Source: Cladobotryum mycophilum
Taxonomy: Eukaryota; Ascomycota; Sordariomycetes; Hypocreales; Hypocreaceae
Reading direction: 5' to 3'
Length of the DNA: 64,000 nucleotides
NCBI GenBank assembly: GCA_036429605.1
Contig: JAVFKD010000002.1
Span: 868,001 to 932,000 of the forward strand
The notes under the pieces: generated by a model
What the model was told of the DNA's origin: nothing
What the model saw: the letters and a program-made list of their open reading frames with translations, nothing else
Database searches by the model: none
Program-made: the position numbers and the translations under genes
In this document: piece by piece, positions 48,623 through 60,292 of the stretch
Layout of the letters: each line of letters starts with the position of its first letter
Position numbering within the stretch: position 1 is the first letter of the stretch

Positions 48623-50241
48623 CTACAGCTCGTCGGTTTCATTCTCCCCCGAAATTTTGAATCCTGAACTGCGCAGCCTCTGAAACACACCCTCGGGATC
48701 ATACTTTGCTGACGCTGCCCGCAACTTCTTGACGGCCTCCTCGCCAAATGTCGGGATGACAACTTGGCTCTTATGTGCGTAATTGAGGTACTTCCATTCC
48801 CATTTCAGCCCCAGCGACGCAGCATATGCATCAACGTCGTTGAGATAGGCTGCCACCATGGGCGTGGCGAGCTTCTCTTCCTCCTCACCATTGAGAGCCA
48901 CCGTCACGAGAAACATCATGCCGTTACCATTCTTGATGTACTTATCCAAACCCATGACGTTTCCGCCATTGGCAATGCCCTTGTCTACAATCGACTTCGT
49001 GATGGGCTGGAACATGCAGAGGGTGTTGAGACCAGTCTTGGACGATGGTGCAATCTTCTCAAGGCTAGCATTGAGCTTGAAGAATTTCTCAACGGCATAG
49101 TTCATAGGACGGGCATCATTCCTGAATGCGGCAGTGAACCAGATATTCCTGCAATGACCTTAGCTTATCAATGTCAAGTCAATTGAACTTGGACAGACAT
49201 ACCGGAAACCAGCAGGTTGGCCAGATCCAAGCTCATTCGTCACACTCGATAAAATGTCCACCTCAGTCGTGTCGTTATAGAGACCCTCTACGGCATAATA
49301 ACCGTCAAAAGCAGGGGCTTGACCTTGGCCAACGTGTTCTCAATGGCGGCATTGATCATGGTACCGCCAATCACTTGAGGCAGATAGGCCCAGTACACGA
49401 GGGAAGAACTATTCTCATCCTTGTACACATTGTCGGTAAAGCGAACCAAGGCATCAATAACCGCAGGGCCAGATTTAAGGTCATAGAACAAGTTACCCCC
49501 CAAATCACTGGATTCTTGGGATCAGGGAACTCGATGGGATACATATCGAAGCGGGTGATGAGGCCGAAATTGCCGCTCCCGCCCTTGAGGGCCTGCCATA
49601 AGTCTGGGTGATTTGTCGCGTTTGCGTTGATGATGGAACCATCGGCGAGAACGATTTCAAAGTTTGCTACGGTATCGCATGCCATGCCATGAGAGGCTGA
49701 ATGGAATGAATTGCCGCCCCCAGCAAGGAAACCACCGGTACCAACCGTGCCAGCTCGGCCGCCGGTGACTACTACACCGTGAGGTGCTAATGCATCGTAT
49801 ACAGATTGCCAATGACCACCAGGCCGGATCGATGCAAGCTTAGTATCTGGGTTCCATGTTGTTGCATTCATGTTCCCTGGAGGTTGACGCTGTCAGCATT
49901 GTTACACAACAGCCACCCGGCTTCTCGGTACGGCTGGTTCCGGGCCGGCTCTCTTTACAGGAATGCATGGTCCTACCAAAATCGATCGTCACTCCGTCTT
50001 TCACGCTGTTGGATAACGGGAACGAGCCATGCCCACCTCCCCGGATCCCAAAGGGGCAGTCATTGGCTACCAACGTTTTGATGGTGATGGATACATCCTG
50101 TGCGGTCAAAGGCTGCACCATGCACCATGGCGCCAGTGCCGCGCCAGTGGACCAATATGTTCTCAAGCGACCTTCATATTCCGTAGATTTGGGCAAGTAG
50201 ACTTTGCCTTTCAGGCCAGTTGCATTCTCGAGGCCCTGGCA
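48623..50241 (-). CDS. BBE-type FAD-linked oxidoreductase, two frame breaks, first exon not found
   Basis: Exons on the complement: 49977-50241, 49203-49876 and 48623-49148. The FAD-binding PCMH fold is clear: CMVQPLTAQDVSITIKTLVA, GIRGGGHGSFP (the His expected to carry FAD), GHWQSVYDALAPHGVVVTGG, TVGTGGFLAGGG and DLWQALKGGSGNFGLITRF. The berberine-bridge C-terminus has WKYLNYAHKSQ and KYDPEGVFQRL. These enzymes oxidise alcohols or amines, often in secondary metabolism. The frame is one base short at a run of six G (49496-49501, needed for the conserved IWGGNLFYDL) and again at four C on the coding strand (49314-49317). Adding both closes all phases. The upstream exon, presumably with a signal peptide, is not identified: the acceptor at 50242-50243 implies it exists. 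Confidence 0.85.
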
Positions 50242-52092
50242 CTACAGACGGCAAATATTACCCATGTTAGCTCTCAAATTCTCCCTTTGTTTTCTCAATC
50301 CGTTTCTTTCTCCCTTGCTTGCCGCGGCCGCCACTGGATTGCATGACACGCCCACGCAAGGGAGACTGGATAATCACGCCACCTTGAGAGACAAAACAAA
50401 TGCTCATCACTCTTGGCGTTGGGTAATTGGGCAGTTTAAGGGACATATATGGTCTTGTGGGTGTATGTACATGAGGGCAGTGGAATATCGGGTGGGTGAT
50501 GGACTAACACAGCGGGCAATGGGTTCGCGGGGGTCGGTCGCTGCAAGCGCAATGGCGGTGCTGCCGAGGTCTGAAAAGAGAATTCCAGATCTCATTTCGA
50601 CCAGCTGCGTGTTGGCTTGCTGCCAGTGGAGCCACGGACGGGGAGAAAAGGGAGAGCTGCTGACAGGTCACCTTCAGGGAGGGTCAAAGACGGGACAAGA
50701 ACTTGTCAGATTGTCAATGCGTAAATGCTGACGATGAGAGGCAGCTTTGAAGTTGGAAATGGTCGGCCAAACACCAAGAAAAAGCAAAGGATATGAGAGG
50801 CGATGCAACGCGCGAAATTGAGAGGAAAGAGAAAAAAGAGATAGGATGGGCAAGTCATGCACCTACGTGGGCGGCATGATGGTTACATGAATTAATGCTT
50901 CTCTGCTGCAGAACTCACCGCACCATGCTCTGTCCGAGTCGTACGGAGAATCCGCAAACGGCCCCGCGAGACATGAACAGCAAAACCTGTTTTCTCCTCT
51001 CTTGATCAAACCGATTTTTTACAAATACGCTCGTTAGGTACTCCGTATGAAGTCTCACATTGCACTCCGAGTACTCATACTGTCTCGAGGGCAAGCCTGA
51101 GCTCCAGTTCAAGGGAGGAATGCACTGAACGACCAACAGATTACAAGACTGCTTGATGTCTCAAAACAGCAAGTCTCGTTGGTTCATGAGGGATGAACCC
51201 TTGAACATAGCCTGGGCTAAGGGGGACTAAATGGGTTAAACATGGACAAGATATGGGCTAAAAGTCGTGGCATGCAGGCATTTCCCGCATCTTGTCGATC
51301 ACATCCCAGCTGGCAAAGTGCCACCCGTCTCTTCTTACTCCGTAGTGAGATATGACAACTTCAGCTTAAGTTGTTTTTCTCGGGACATTGTTTTTTCATG
51401 CGCCAGAAATCTCTTCCACTTAATAGGCTTAACTTGCGTAGTGGCGATCGAGCTTACCCCAAACTTGTATTCACTGCATGATGCAACCTTACGCAAGGGG
51501 TTTTTTGGTTTGGTCAACGATTTCCTTTCAGTTGTGCCCCCGAAAGTTGTCGGTCAAGCTACTTCTCAACTAAGGCTACCCACAGTTCGCTATGGCGATG
51601 GGCATCCAGGAAAACTCGACATTACACGGGCCATGACTACCCAGAGAGGGAAGGCCCGGAAGGGTGTTTGAATTTGTCTCTGGTTTGGAGCAAAGGTGGG
51701 ACTTGACCCTTGACTAGACACGAGGTGTTCCGAACGGTATCTTGGCGAGCGGCTGTTGAATTTTTCCCATAATTCCCTTCCTGTAGTTTCGTGTTGTTGG
51801 TCGCAAGTTGTTTATGGATGCTGCCAGCGTCCTTCATTTTGTCAAGCTGCAGTTCGTCTTGTTATCCCACATCCTCTCAGGTATACCACCATTATACTGG
51901 ACGAGGGTCACCAGAATCCACATGGAGCGCCCGCTTGACTCTTCCATTTCATAACCAAGCTCGCCCCTCGGAAGTTCGGCAGGGCCTCGAGAGTGTGTCA
52001 CTGATCCTTTGCTTGATCTAAGAGATTGAAAGAGAGAGTCTTCATCACCAAATTTTCCTTCATTTCAACATTCTCCTCATGCCGCAGTCAAG
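50242..52092. other. Divergent intergenic region
   Basis: Should include the missing 5' exon of the BBE gene and both promoters. A CTAAC branch sequence sits just upstream of the BBE acceptor (about 50265-50270 on the complement). No other gene is supported. Confidence 0.45.
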
Positions 52093-53692
52093 ATGCCCGT
52101 TATAGACGGCGTAGTGACCGTACTCCCCTCTCCAGAAGGCTATGTGGTCGATTTTGCTCATCCTCAGCGCGCGGGGGTTCCTCATGCGTACTGGGTGGCG
52201 GGCGTTGGCTTCTTTTTAAATGTGTTGTTTATGGGACAACGGCTGTACACCAAGGCAGTCTTTGTGGGCAAGTTACAGATTGACGATGGTACGTTGGGGA
52301 ATCTAATGGGGGCGGGAGACCCATCTTCTTTACCAATATGTTCTAGGCTAATGTGGTGATAGCTTTCCTCATACTTGCATGGGTAAGCGGTAGTGACTAT
52401 TGTTGATGAGAATATTAAGGAGGGTGTGACATGTGCTAAACATTATTCAAGGTTGTATGTATGGCCACGATCGTCCTCTGCCTTCGTAAGTGTTCCCTCG
52501 TCCGGTTTGATCCCTTAAACTAATTGATGTAGACATGTTCGCAACAGGCTCCGGAGGTGTCCATGGCTGGGAGATTTCGATCCACAAGTACGATATATAC
52601 ATGATGGTAAGTCTACATACGGAGACACCTGTTGGAAAGACGAAGCTGACTGTATTTACAACAGGATGTGTTTCTTGCTGCATTCATCTACATTATCGGT
52701 GGCAGTTTAGCCAAGGTCTCGCTTCTCATCTTCTACTTCCGCCTGTCGCCGCAAACCTGGTTCATGGTTGCTATTTGGTCGACCATCGTATTCATAACCG
52801 GCTACACAGTAGGCATCTTCTTCGCTCTCATTTTCGCCTGCAATCCCATAGCAAAGAGCTGGGATGTCCGCATCACAGGAGGAGAATGCATTAACAGAGC
52901 ATCTCTATACATTGCTACCGCGGCTGTCAACATTATATCCGATGTTATTATCTTCATTCTACCGCTTCCCGTTATTGTCAGACTCCAAATTCCTCGGAGA
53001 CAGAAAATTGGTCTTTTACTCATCTTCGTGCTGGGCTCCTTGTATGCATCATCCCTAAGACAGTGCCGGGAAGGATAAGGCTAATATGTATATTGGCAGA
53101 ACTATCGTCACATCCATCGTTCGCGTTACAATACTTCCACAGATGCTGACAAGCCTGGACCAAACTTGGGTAATATCATGGGCCAGTGTGTGGATGTAGG
53201 CATCACCTTGCGGTATCCGAATATCTTGGATGTTATATGCTGACTGCAGGTGATACTAGCATTGTTGAAGCCAACCTCATCATCATGTGTGCATCACTCC
53301 CGACGATACGAAAATTTCTCAAACATGTTGCCCCGAGGCTTGTTGGTGATAGCATAGCGAGTGGTAGTGGAAACAAAGGCGCCAGCGGGGGATCAGGCAA
53401 TCCACCGGGCTTCAGGACGATTGGAATGATTAGCACCTCCGACACAAGGAAGAAACGCCGCGAATACTCTCGATTTGACCAAGAGGATAACGAGGATATA
53501 CCAACTGATCTAGAAAATCAGCAAACTGAGTCTTATAGCATGACGACTCTTCCACCGATTGAAGTAACCACGAAGGCATCTTCGAATTCTCTTGCGACAA
53601 TCATTGATGGGCTGTGGGAGGATAATCGCTCAGATAAGACCATGGTCAAGGGGGTCGGACTACGCCCAAACAAACGATTGAAGTGTCCCTGA
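52093..53692 (+). CDS. Rhodopsin-domain integral membrane protein (Pth11-like)
   Basis: Seven exons fit in phase: 52093-52288, 52363-52382, 52452-52485, 52533-52606, 52665-53041, 53100-53185 and 53250-53692, giving 409 residues. Seven hydrophobic segments are visible, starting with YWVAGVGFFLNVLFMGQRLY. The family motifs GSGGVHGWEISIHKY, VFLAAFIYIIGGSLAKVSLL, IFYFRLSP and INRASLYIATAAVNIISDVI are typical of the fungal rhodopsin_dom_fungi group. The C-terminal cytosolic tail is Ser/Thr- and Gly-rich. The exon 6 donor (GCCA followed by GTGTGT) was chosen because it alone keeps the frame into EANLIIMCASLPTIRKF. Members include receptor-like Pth11 proteins and transporters' neighbours in metabolite clusters; ligand unknown. 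Confidence 0.85.
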
Positions 53693-54312
53693 GTGATAGG
53701 ACGAAGGACAATAAATGATGAGGGGAGGGACCCGATACGATTAACGACCAAACGAGTATAAGATATGCGGCTTTTTAACACAAACATAATGGAAGGTCTA
53801 CGGTGAACTAAATTAAGACGAGGCAAGGGGAAGGGACTGGCAACTCCCGTGTAACATAGAAACGGCGTCAGGGTTGGTTGAAAATGATTTACAGTAGGAC
53901 GGTTTGTTCTGATTTCAGTACAGCGAGCGATACAATACTTACTCATACAGACGGGACGGTACTCTGGCATTTTTTTTGTTGTTGATATAGGAAAAAATTT
54001 ATTATTATTGGTTTCACTCATTGTGTTTGTTAATAGTGTATGTTGTGTAACTATCAATATGCGTACGGTTGTGGGGTCGTTCGACTTAAGACTCGAGACT
54101 TGGATGGTTCAGTGCTACGTGGACAATGGACAGTCACAAACTCGAACTCTGACACTACATATGCCGATCTACCGGGATAACATTAGCAGGGCTGACCTTC
54201 AAAGAAGCGTTTTTATTTCCATTGAGCTAATTGGAGTTGTCGTGTGAGACCAATTAGACCAAGTCAGTCCTGTCCGGCTTCTGTCCTGTCACCCCCGATA
54301 CCTTTCTTCCAT
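53693..54312. other. Convergent intergenic region
   Basis: No feature is supported apart from the presumed 3' ends of the flanking genes. Confidence 0.5.
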
Positions 54313-54807
54313 TTACTTGGGTGGGTTCACTATCTTACCATCCACCATGTACGACGTTGCGTATCCAATTGACACGAGACCCTTGGTCACGTCAATCCAG
54401 TCTTCTTGGTGGGCGATGGCGGTCGGCCATTCTGGATCAGCCGTGATGGCCTTGATGGTGTCGATGCTGGGGAGGGTGTACTCGATGAAACAGTCATAGT
54501 CGGCAAAGTCCCACGTAGGGTACACTTTGCCCACCTCCTTGACAGCATCATTGAGGTCTTTTGGCGTGAAGAACTAGATGCGAGATGCGTGAGTAAACCA
54601 TGATCTGTTCGGCATCCCAATGCAGCGGGACAGTAAATGAACACCCACAAGAGTATACCCAAGGGCACCGTGCCTCTGGAAAATGGGGAGCCCAAGCGGG
54701 AGGTGCACCTCTGTGATCCATTTCTTGAACTCCTGGTGGGTGCGTGAGGCTTGGCGATAGTGCGTGACCGTGTACTTGAGCGGTTGTTCTCCGTGATATT
54801 CCGTCAT
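54313..54807 (-). CDS. EthD-domain protein
   Basis: Two exons on the complement, 54649-54807 and 54313-54573, 139 residues. The N-terminus (LKYTVTHYRQASRTHQEFKK then WITEVHLPLGLPIFQRHG) and the C-terminus (FADYDCFIEYTLPSIDTIKA then DPEWPTAIAHQEDWIDVTKG) have the dimeric alpha-beta ferredoxin-like layout of EthD proteins, with the HxP motif (HLPLG). Related fungal proteins act as decarboxylases, dehydratases or cyclases in polyketide tailoring, but this one cannot be assigned. The donor GTGGGT at 54648 was chosen to keep GYTL joined to FFTPKDLN. The neighbours suggest a metabolic gene group. Confidence 0.82.
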
Positions 54808-55246
54808 TTTGGTGATGGCGCTATGTGTGGTGTATTGCAGAAAGGGGGTCTTGTGTTTAGTCGCGTTGTTATTGTTATTATTGTTCTAGCTGCTGTTGCA
54901 AGACAAGTCGTGCTTATAATGTGTGCAAGGCCAGCGTTGTTTATGAATTCGGCCATGTCAATCAGGTCCACTGAAAGCAAACAGAGCCGGGGATATCGAA
55001 TGGAAGGATTTGGGGGCGAAAGTGTGTTGGTTGCATCGGGACACTCCATTCGTAGCAAGCTTGCACATTGCATGCTTGTTGGTTGACGAATCTGCATGTT
55101 GGGTTGTATTCAAAGTAATTAGATGTTGGTAAAGGGGCGGAATGATTATTCTCCTCACGGTCGCTCTTCTCCTCTTCCCCCTCCAAGTTGTTGTTGACAC
55201 ACAATACCCCGGATGACGTGACATCCTCCTTCTCCTACTCCTCCTC
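54808..55246. other. Intergenic region upstream of the EthD gene
   Basis: Nothing is supported beyond the presumed promoter. Confidence 0.5.
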
Positions 55247-55589
55247 TCACCCCTCATTACTCTTCTTATTATCCGATTCGTCAACGAGTCCAAACTCCGT
55301 GTCTAGTCCCATGCGCATAGGTAACTCCTTGACTAGAAAGGTGAGGAGGAAGCCGAGCAAGGCAAAGGCGAGGCCGACCTGCCAGCTCAGTTTCAAGCTA
55401 TCGACGTAGATGCCTTTCACAATACTTTCGAGCCCGGGGTCATCATCCAGGCCGAGTGCAGAAAAGACGGAATAGCATTAGAACTGGTTTGCAACAACTA
55501 CACGATGGCATGGCACGGTAACTCACCCAAAACTGCCACCCGCGATTCTGTGACGCCGATTCGGCAGTGGCTTTGTCGGTCGCCGCCAT
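55247..55589 (-). pseudogene. MFS transporter relic (first and last exons only)
   Basis: On the complement, 55527-55589 encodes MAATDKATAESASQNRGWQF W and ends at a donor (GTGAGT). This resembles the first exon of a drug/H+ antiporter just before TM1. Only 50 bases later, 55247-55477 encodes the last transmembrane segment and tail: YSVFSALGLDDDPGLESIV, SLKLSWQVGLAFALLGFLLT, KELPMRMGLDTEFGL and a stop. The intervening eleven to thirteen membrane spans are missing. A TAA lies in frame just before the last part, so no functional product is likely. Resemblance is to DHA2-type transporters. Confidence 0.75.
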
Positions 55590-56546
55590 GTCTTCGATCC
55601 TTCCCTATGCCGATGTTGAAAGTGGGTATATGCAACAAGAAGGTGTTAGTAGAACACAATATAAGTATAAGGCTGATGACGGTGGAGGAATGGCTGAAGA
55701 ACAAAGATAGTGGGATCACGGTACAGGCTGATCTGGGGCAACTTGGGGATATACGAACTTTATTGTCCCGTATGCACCATCTAGTTTCATTTGTTTATCG
55801 TCTCATGCAAATACGTCCAACAAGATTAATAGTAACAAGAAGACTACATTGGCTGACGGCCAGTTTTTGCCAGGCCACTGAGACAAGTACTGCCTTGTAC
55901 TGCATACGTTGTCGTCCAACGTCAAGTCAGCCTGGTCGCATTGGAAAAGGAGTCCGAGCAATGCATTGGCAGCACAGATAGGGCTCCACAAATCGCACGG
56001 CACACACAGACAATGCCTAACCTTGATCAGTTGCGGCCAACCAACGTCCCTTGGTGTCGAGCTCCGGTGTTGAATTCCAAATCCTTCCCAAGCCTGGAGT
56101 TGAGCAACCCCAGATGGTGTGGACGAAACCATCTTTACAGGGTTGATACCATGCAGTGGGGGTCCGCTTTTGACCGTGATAGTGCGAATGCAGTGACTGC
56201 AGTGACTGCATGATTCTAGAGTAAAGGGGGTTTGCTATGTAAGAGGAGGTTTGGATTGACGGGCCGTTTTCATTGCTTAAGTAGTATGGACCCCGAACGG
56301 TAGCCAGTACTAACAGGTTACAATAGGCATCATACTACTGGTAAAAGCACTACTGAGTAGATACAGCAGGTTCCATGAGCGTCCCTCTCTACAACAAGAA
56401 TACATGAATAACCTCGCTCGCCCACGCTTCATCTTTGCCCTTTGCTCCTTACTTCTGCCTGCTCCCTTACTCTCGCTCGCCAGACTCAAAAGCCTATTCT
56501 AATCCAAGTCAGTCAACTTTTGTGCATGGCGACTATGGCCTAACAA
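55590..56546. other. Gene-free stretch in the decayed region
   Basis: No supported gene on either strand. Confidence 0.5.
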
Positions 56547-57877
56547 ATGCCACCAGCATCGGTGGACGGGCTCCCGCCAAACGGCAATCACATTGCCATC
56601 CCCATTATCACCCTCTGCGTTGTCATTACCGCCATCTCCTCCGGGCTTCGTTTCTACTCCAAATTTCTCATCAAGCAGTTCAACATTGCTGACTGTGAGT
56701 TCTTGTCGTTCGAAAACGCGAGGCCCATCCTCCCAAGCTAATTCTTTTCTTAGATTTAACCATCATATCATTTGTACGTCAACCAACCATGCCACCGAAA
56801 CCAACATCTGCAACCCACGTTCTTCTATTCCAACTACCCTCGCAGCCGCTTTTCTGGGTCTACATATACTATAGCTATCGCCTCAGCTGGACGTCCGGCT
56901 ATCCAGTTCACCAGATCGACATGCCGTTAAAAGACATCGCGGCGTTCTCATACGTTCGTCTCTAAATTCCGTCTCCCACTTCCTGCAGCGAACTAACTCA
57001 GCATGAGTAGGTCTGTTTTGTTGCCACTCTCTTGTACATGTGGATTATTGCCTTGATTAAAGTTTCCATTTTGCTTGAATGGACATACATCCTTGCTCCA
57101 AACGGCTCTCGTACCTTCTTCACCTGGACGTGCTACGCCACCAGCTTTGCATTTCCCCCTCTCTCCTTGGTCCTCTTTGTCATAGATATCGTCAACTACA
57201 CACCCTTCAAAGGGAACTAGGATCCGTTTGCTGTTGGTAGGAAATGTCGTTTTGCCGTCCCGTAACTTGGCCTGGCATCGTATGTAGCCAACCTCGTCCT
57301 CGACCTCGTCCCTGTTATCCTCGCGCAAAGAGCCATCTGGGGTCTTAACATGTCCCTAAGGACGAAGATGAGAGTCAGTCTTGTGTTCCTCATCGGCATC
57401 ATGTAAGTTACCACCCAACCCAGACAACGATAAACCTTTTGTCCAGGCCACTTGCCGCGGCTAATCACATCGGTGACACACAGCGGCATCGCTGCAACTG
57501 CAGTGCGAGTCTACTTTGCTACCCGCTTCTATACCTCCTCTGATACGAGCTACTTCTTTTCGATCATGGCACTGTGCTCTTTGTCTGAGACGACGTGCGT
57601 CCAACTGGTCTTGAGCGTGCCAATGGTGCCCAAAGCTGTGATCGGACTATCGCATAACAAGGTCTATACACGCATCATGGAATCCTTGACCCCGAGAAGC
57701 AAGGCCACCTCTGCCAGCAACTCTACCGACTTCTACGAGAGCCAGCCGTACCCTATACGCACTCCCGGGAACCGGTGGTCGATCCCCCACTTCAGCGTCA
57801 GCCGGTGGTCTAACAAACAGGACATTGCTCTATACTATTTCATGTATGTCCCTAAGACCTCAGTGTTGAAACTTTAA
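56547..57877 (+). pseudogene. Rhodopsin-domain membrane protein gene with two nonsense codons
   Basis: Exons fit in phase at 56547-56694, 56754-56773, 56846-56953, 57011-57402 and 57484-57877. The protein follows the rhodopsin_dom_fungi pattern: ITLCVVITAISSGLRFYSKF, GYPVHQIDMPLKDIAAFSYV, CFVATLLYMWIIALIKVSIL, RTFFTWTCYATSFAFPP, NMSLRTKMRVSLVFLIGI and ATAAVRVYFATRFYTSSDTS. In exon 4 there are in-frame stops at 57218-57220 (where Trp of a WDPF motif is expected) and 57263-57265 (after RFAVP). Conservation continues on both sides, so the loss is recent. A further 3' exon may exist at 57903-57980 (DGVCIIEQVF). Confidence 0.78.
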
Positions 57878-58490
57878 GCTAGATCTAGCTATGTATTGTA
57901 GTTATGACGGAGTTTGCATTATCGAGCAGGTATTCTGTGGTCTGGAAAGTCTCTACGTGTTCTACAGAGCAAAGAGCTGATGCGATGTTTCATTTCGTCC
58001 AGCTGGAGGTATCATAACATGTTGCCCTGAGGAACGAAGTAGATCCGGCCCTTTATTCTAGTTGGCAATCTAACTTGCGTAGTTTAATTTCCTTGCGCCG
58101 ATGTTCTCGAACCGCACGGATCACCGATAGCCTACCTGAGCTATTTTTGGATAGCGGTGGTCAAAAGCAGTGCGACAAAAGTGCTGACCATGCAAAAGGC
58201 ATATATATCGGCCGGTTCCATGCTTATGTCGAAGCAGGTTGCGCCTGGGGAGATGCTGGACTGGGAAGAAATAGAAGAAATCGGTCTTGCAGTCCATGCC
58301 TGTTTTATCACAGCTAACAGCTATAAAGGAGACGCTTCGTTCAAGCCAGTACGTCTACAGTGCGCAGCGTCCTATATGAACCACAGCGACACAAAGTGAG
58401 GCAGCCGAGGGGTGGAAATAAACACCGGAACGCTGAACATGGTAGACAGATTCGCAGTTATTATGTCTTTTAATTTTTGATATTTCTGTT
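57878..58490. other. Gene-free stretch leading into a repeat copy
   Basis: Contains a possible sixth exon of the preceding pseudogene and, from about 58399, copy B of a dispersed repeat. Confidence 0.45.
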
Positions 58491-58545
58491 TGTTTGTCTT
58501 GTTTCTGTTTGTTTCTGTTTGTTTCTCTTGTTTCTCTTGTTTCTG
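58399..58545 (+). repeat. Dispersed degenerate repeat, copy B
   Basis: Starts GAGGCAGCCGAGGGGTGGAA and continues CTGAACATGGTAGACAGATTC into repeated TTTCTGTTTG units. It aligns block by block with 25122-25265. Its 3' part forms the 5' end of the P450 reading frame. Confidence 0.6.
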
Positions 58546-60292
58546 TCTGTCTATGTCGAAATTATCGGGCTGCTCGCCTTGTTGGTGTGCCTATTCGAAT
58601 TACCCCTATTGATCATCTCAATCCCTTCTGGATGCTCGTGGACAGGAAAGCCCTCTCCGTCTGCAGGCGGCTGCCGTTTGGGAATAACAACTTCACTCGC
58701 TATAATTGGCGCGGTTGGGAGCTGCCTGACCGGTACAGATCACATTATGAGATGGGAGACGCCTTCATCATTGTGACCCCAGGCCGCAACTGGCTCTATC
58801 TGGCCAACCCAGACGTCCTCATGGAGGTGTTCCGGCGAAGGACAGACTTTCCACGATGTATTGAACTTACAGGTCCGTTTCATCACCGCCCTCTATGCAG
58901 ATTTGTATATATCTCTGTTTTATAGTAGGGAATCATAATAGACACTAATTGCCTTGCGATAATACAGAGGTTCTCAACGTTTTCGGTCCCAACATGTCCA
59001 CTGTATGTCGCCCACAGCACCTCAAAGGTCTATTGGACGCAAGCTAATATGCACAGGTGGATGGCGCAGAGTGGAAGAAGCAGCGGAAAATTACAGCTTC
59101 ATGCTTTAATGAGCAGAACAACGAAATCGTCTGGCGGGAGAGCCTTGCTCTTGCCGGCGATATGCTCCAGTACTGGACGTCGAAAGCATCTGTCAAGACC
59201 ACGGCTGAAGACACACGAACCCTCTCGCTGCATGTGCTCTCTGCTGCTGGGTTCGGCAAGCGCTTCAAATTCGAGGGTCACGAAGACAGGCAGCCCGCGA
59301 GCCGGTCAGCAAGCTACAAGGACTCACTGCAGACGATCCTTGAAAACTGCATCTTGATCATGGCTCTAACCCCCAAGTTCCTCGAAAATCCGTGGCTACC
59401 GCGTTCGCTACGCAGGCTGCATGAGGCATGCTCCTCTTTCCAAAAATACATGACGGATCTCTACCAAAGTGAAAAGCAAGCATATGCCGAGGGTCACACT
59501 GGCGAGCGACACCTCATGGCTTCGCTGATCCGCGCGTCTCAGGATGAGCACGGGACATCAGGTAGCCTGACGGAGCGCCAGATTTATGGTAACATGTTCA
59601 TCTTCAACTTTGCGGGCCATGATACCACCGCCCATACCTTTAACTTTTCTATTTATTTCTTGGCGGCAAACCCGAAAGCTCAAGACTGGCTTGCAGAAGA
59701 AGTCGTTCATGTTTTTGGAGATCCAGATCCGCATGATTGGAACTATCACGACCTTTCACGCCTTAAGCGCTGTCTTTCAGTCATGCTCGAGAGCATTCGT
59801 CTTTACACCCCATCGCCCATCGCAAAGTGGACGGACGCGGCGCCACAGACTCTACGTATTGGGGAAAAGACTCTCTGTCTGCCTCCAAAGACCGTGGTCA
59901 TACCGGCGTACTCTGCGGCCCAGACAGATCCCAGGTGGTGGGGCGCGGACTCCCTGGTCTGGCGGCCTTCTCGATGGATCAAGGATGACGAGGTTTCCGT
60001 AGGTAGTCCCGGCGGTGAAGAGATGATTAACACGAAGCGTGGCCCCTTCCTCGGATGGTCTGAAGGAGCACGCGATTGTCCTGGCCGAAAATTTGCACAG
60101 GTTGAGTTCGTAGCCACGATTTCTGCTCTGTTTAAAGTTTGGCGTGTAGATCCTGTAGTCTTGGAGGGAGAGACGATAGCTTCGGTGCGCAAAAGAGTTT
60201 TGAATTTGATAGAGACAGACTCCGCCATGGTATTGCTACTGCAGATGCTGCATCCCGAGCGAGTCCCTTTGATTTGGAGTAGAAGAGAGTAA
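58494..60292 (+). CDS. Cytochrome P450 monooxygenase, start codon not found
   Basis: Exons to 58872, then 58968-59002 and 59057-60292. The frame is open from 58446 but has no ATG until MLVDRK (at about 58630), inside the conserved N-terminal region; 58494 marks the first TTG only. P450 motifs are complete: I-helix FAGHDTTAH, ExxR motif as ESIR, and haem loop FLGWSEGARDCPGRKFAQVE with the cysteine codon at 60077-60079. Residues before the first motif (CLFLFVSLVSLVSVCLC) are hydrophobic as a membrane anchor but are encoded by the TTTCTG repeat. VDGAEWKKQRKITASCFNEQ and LESIRLYTPSPIAKW are typical of fungal P450s. Either an upstream exon holds the start or the gene has lost it. Confidence 0.8.

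Noticed and set aside
50204..50400. Signal-peptide-like plus-strand sequence ending LLAAAATG
   Set aside because: It lies opposite the 5' side of the BBE gene, in a frame without recognisable protein after it; probably chance from GC-rich sequence.
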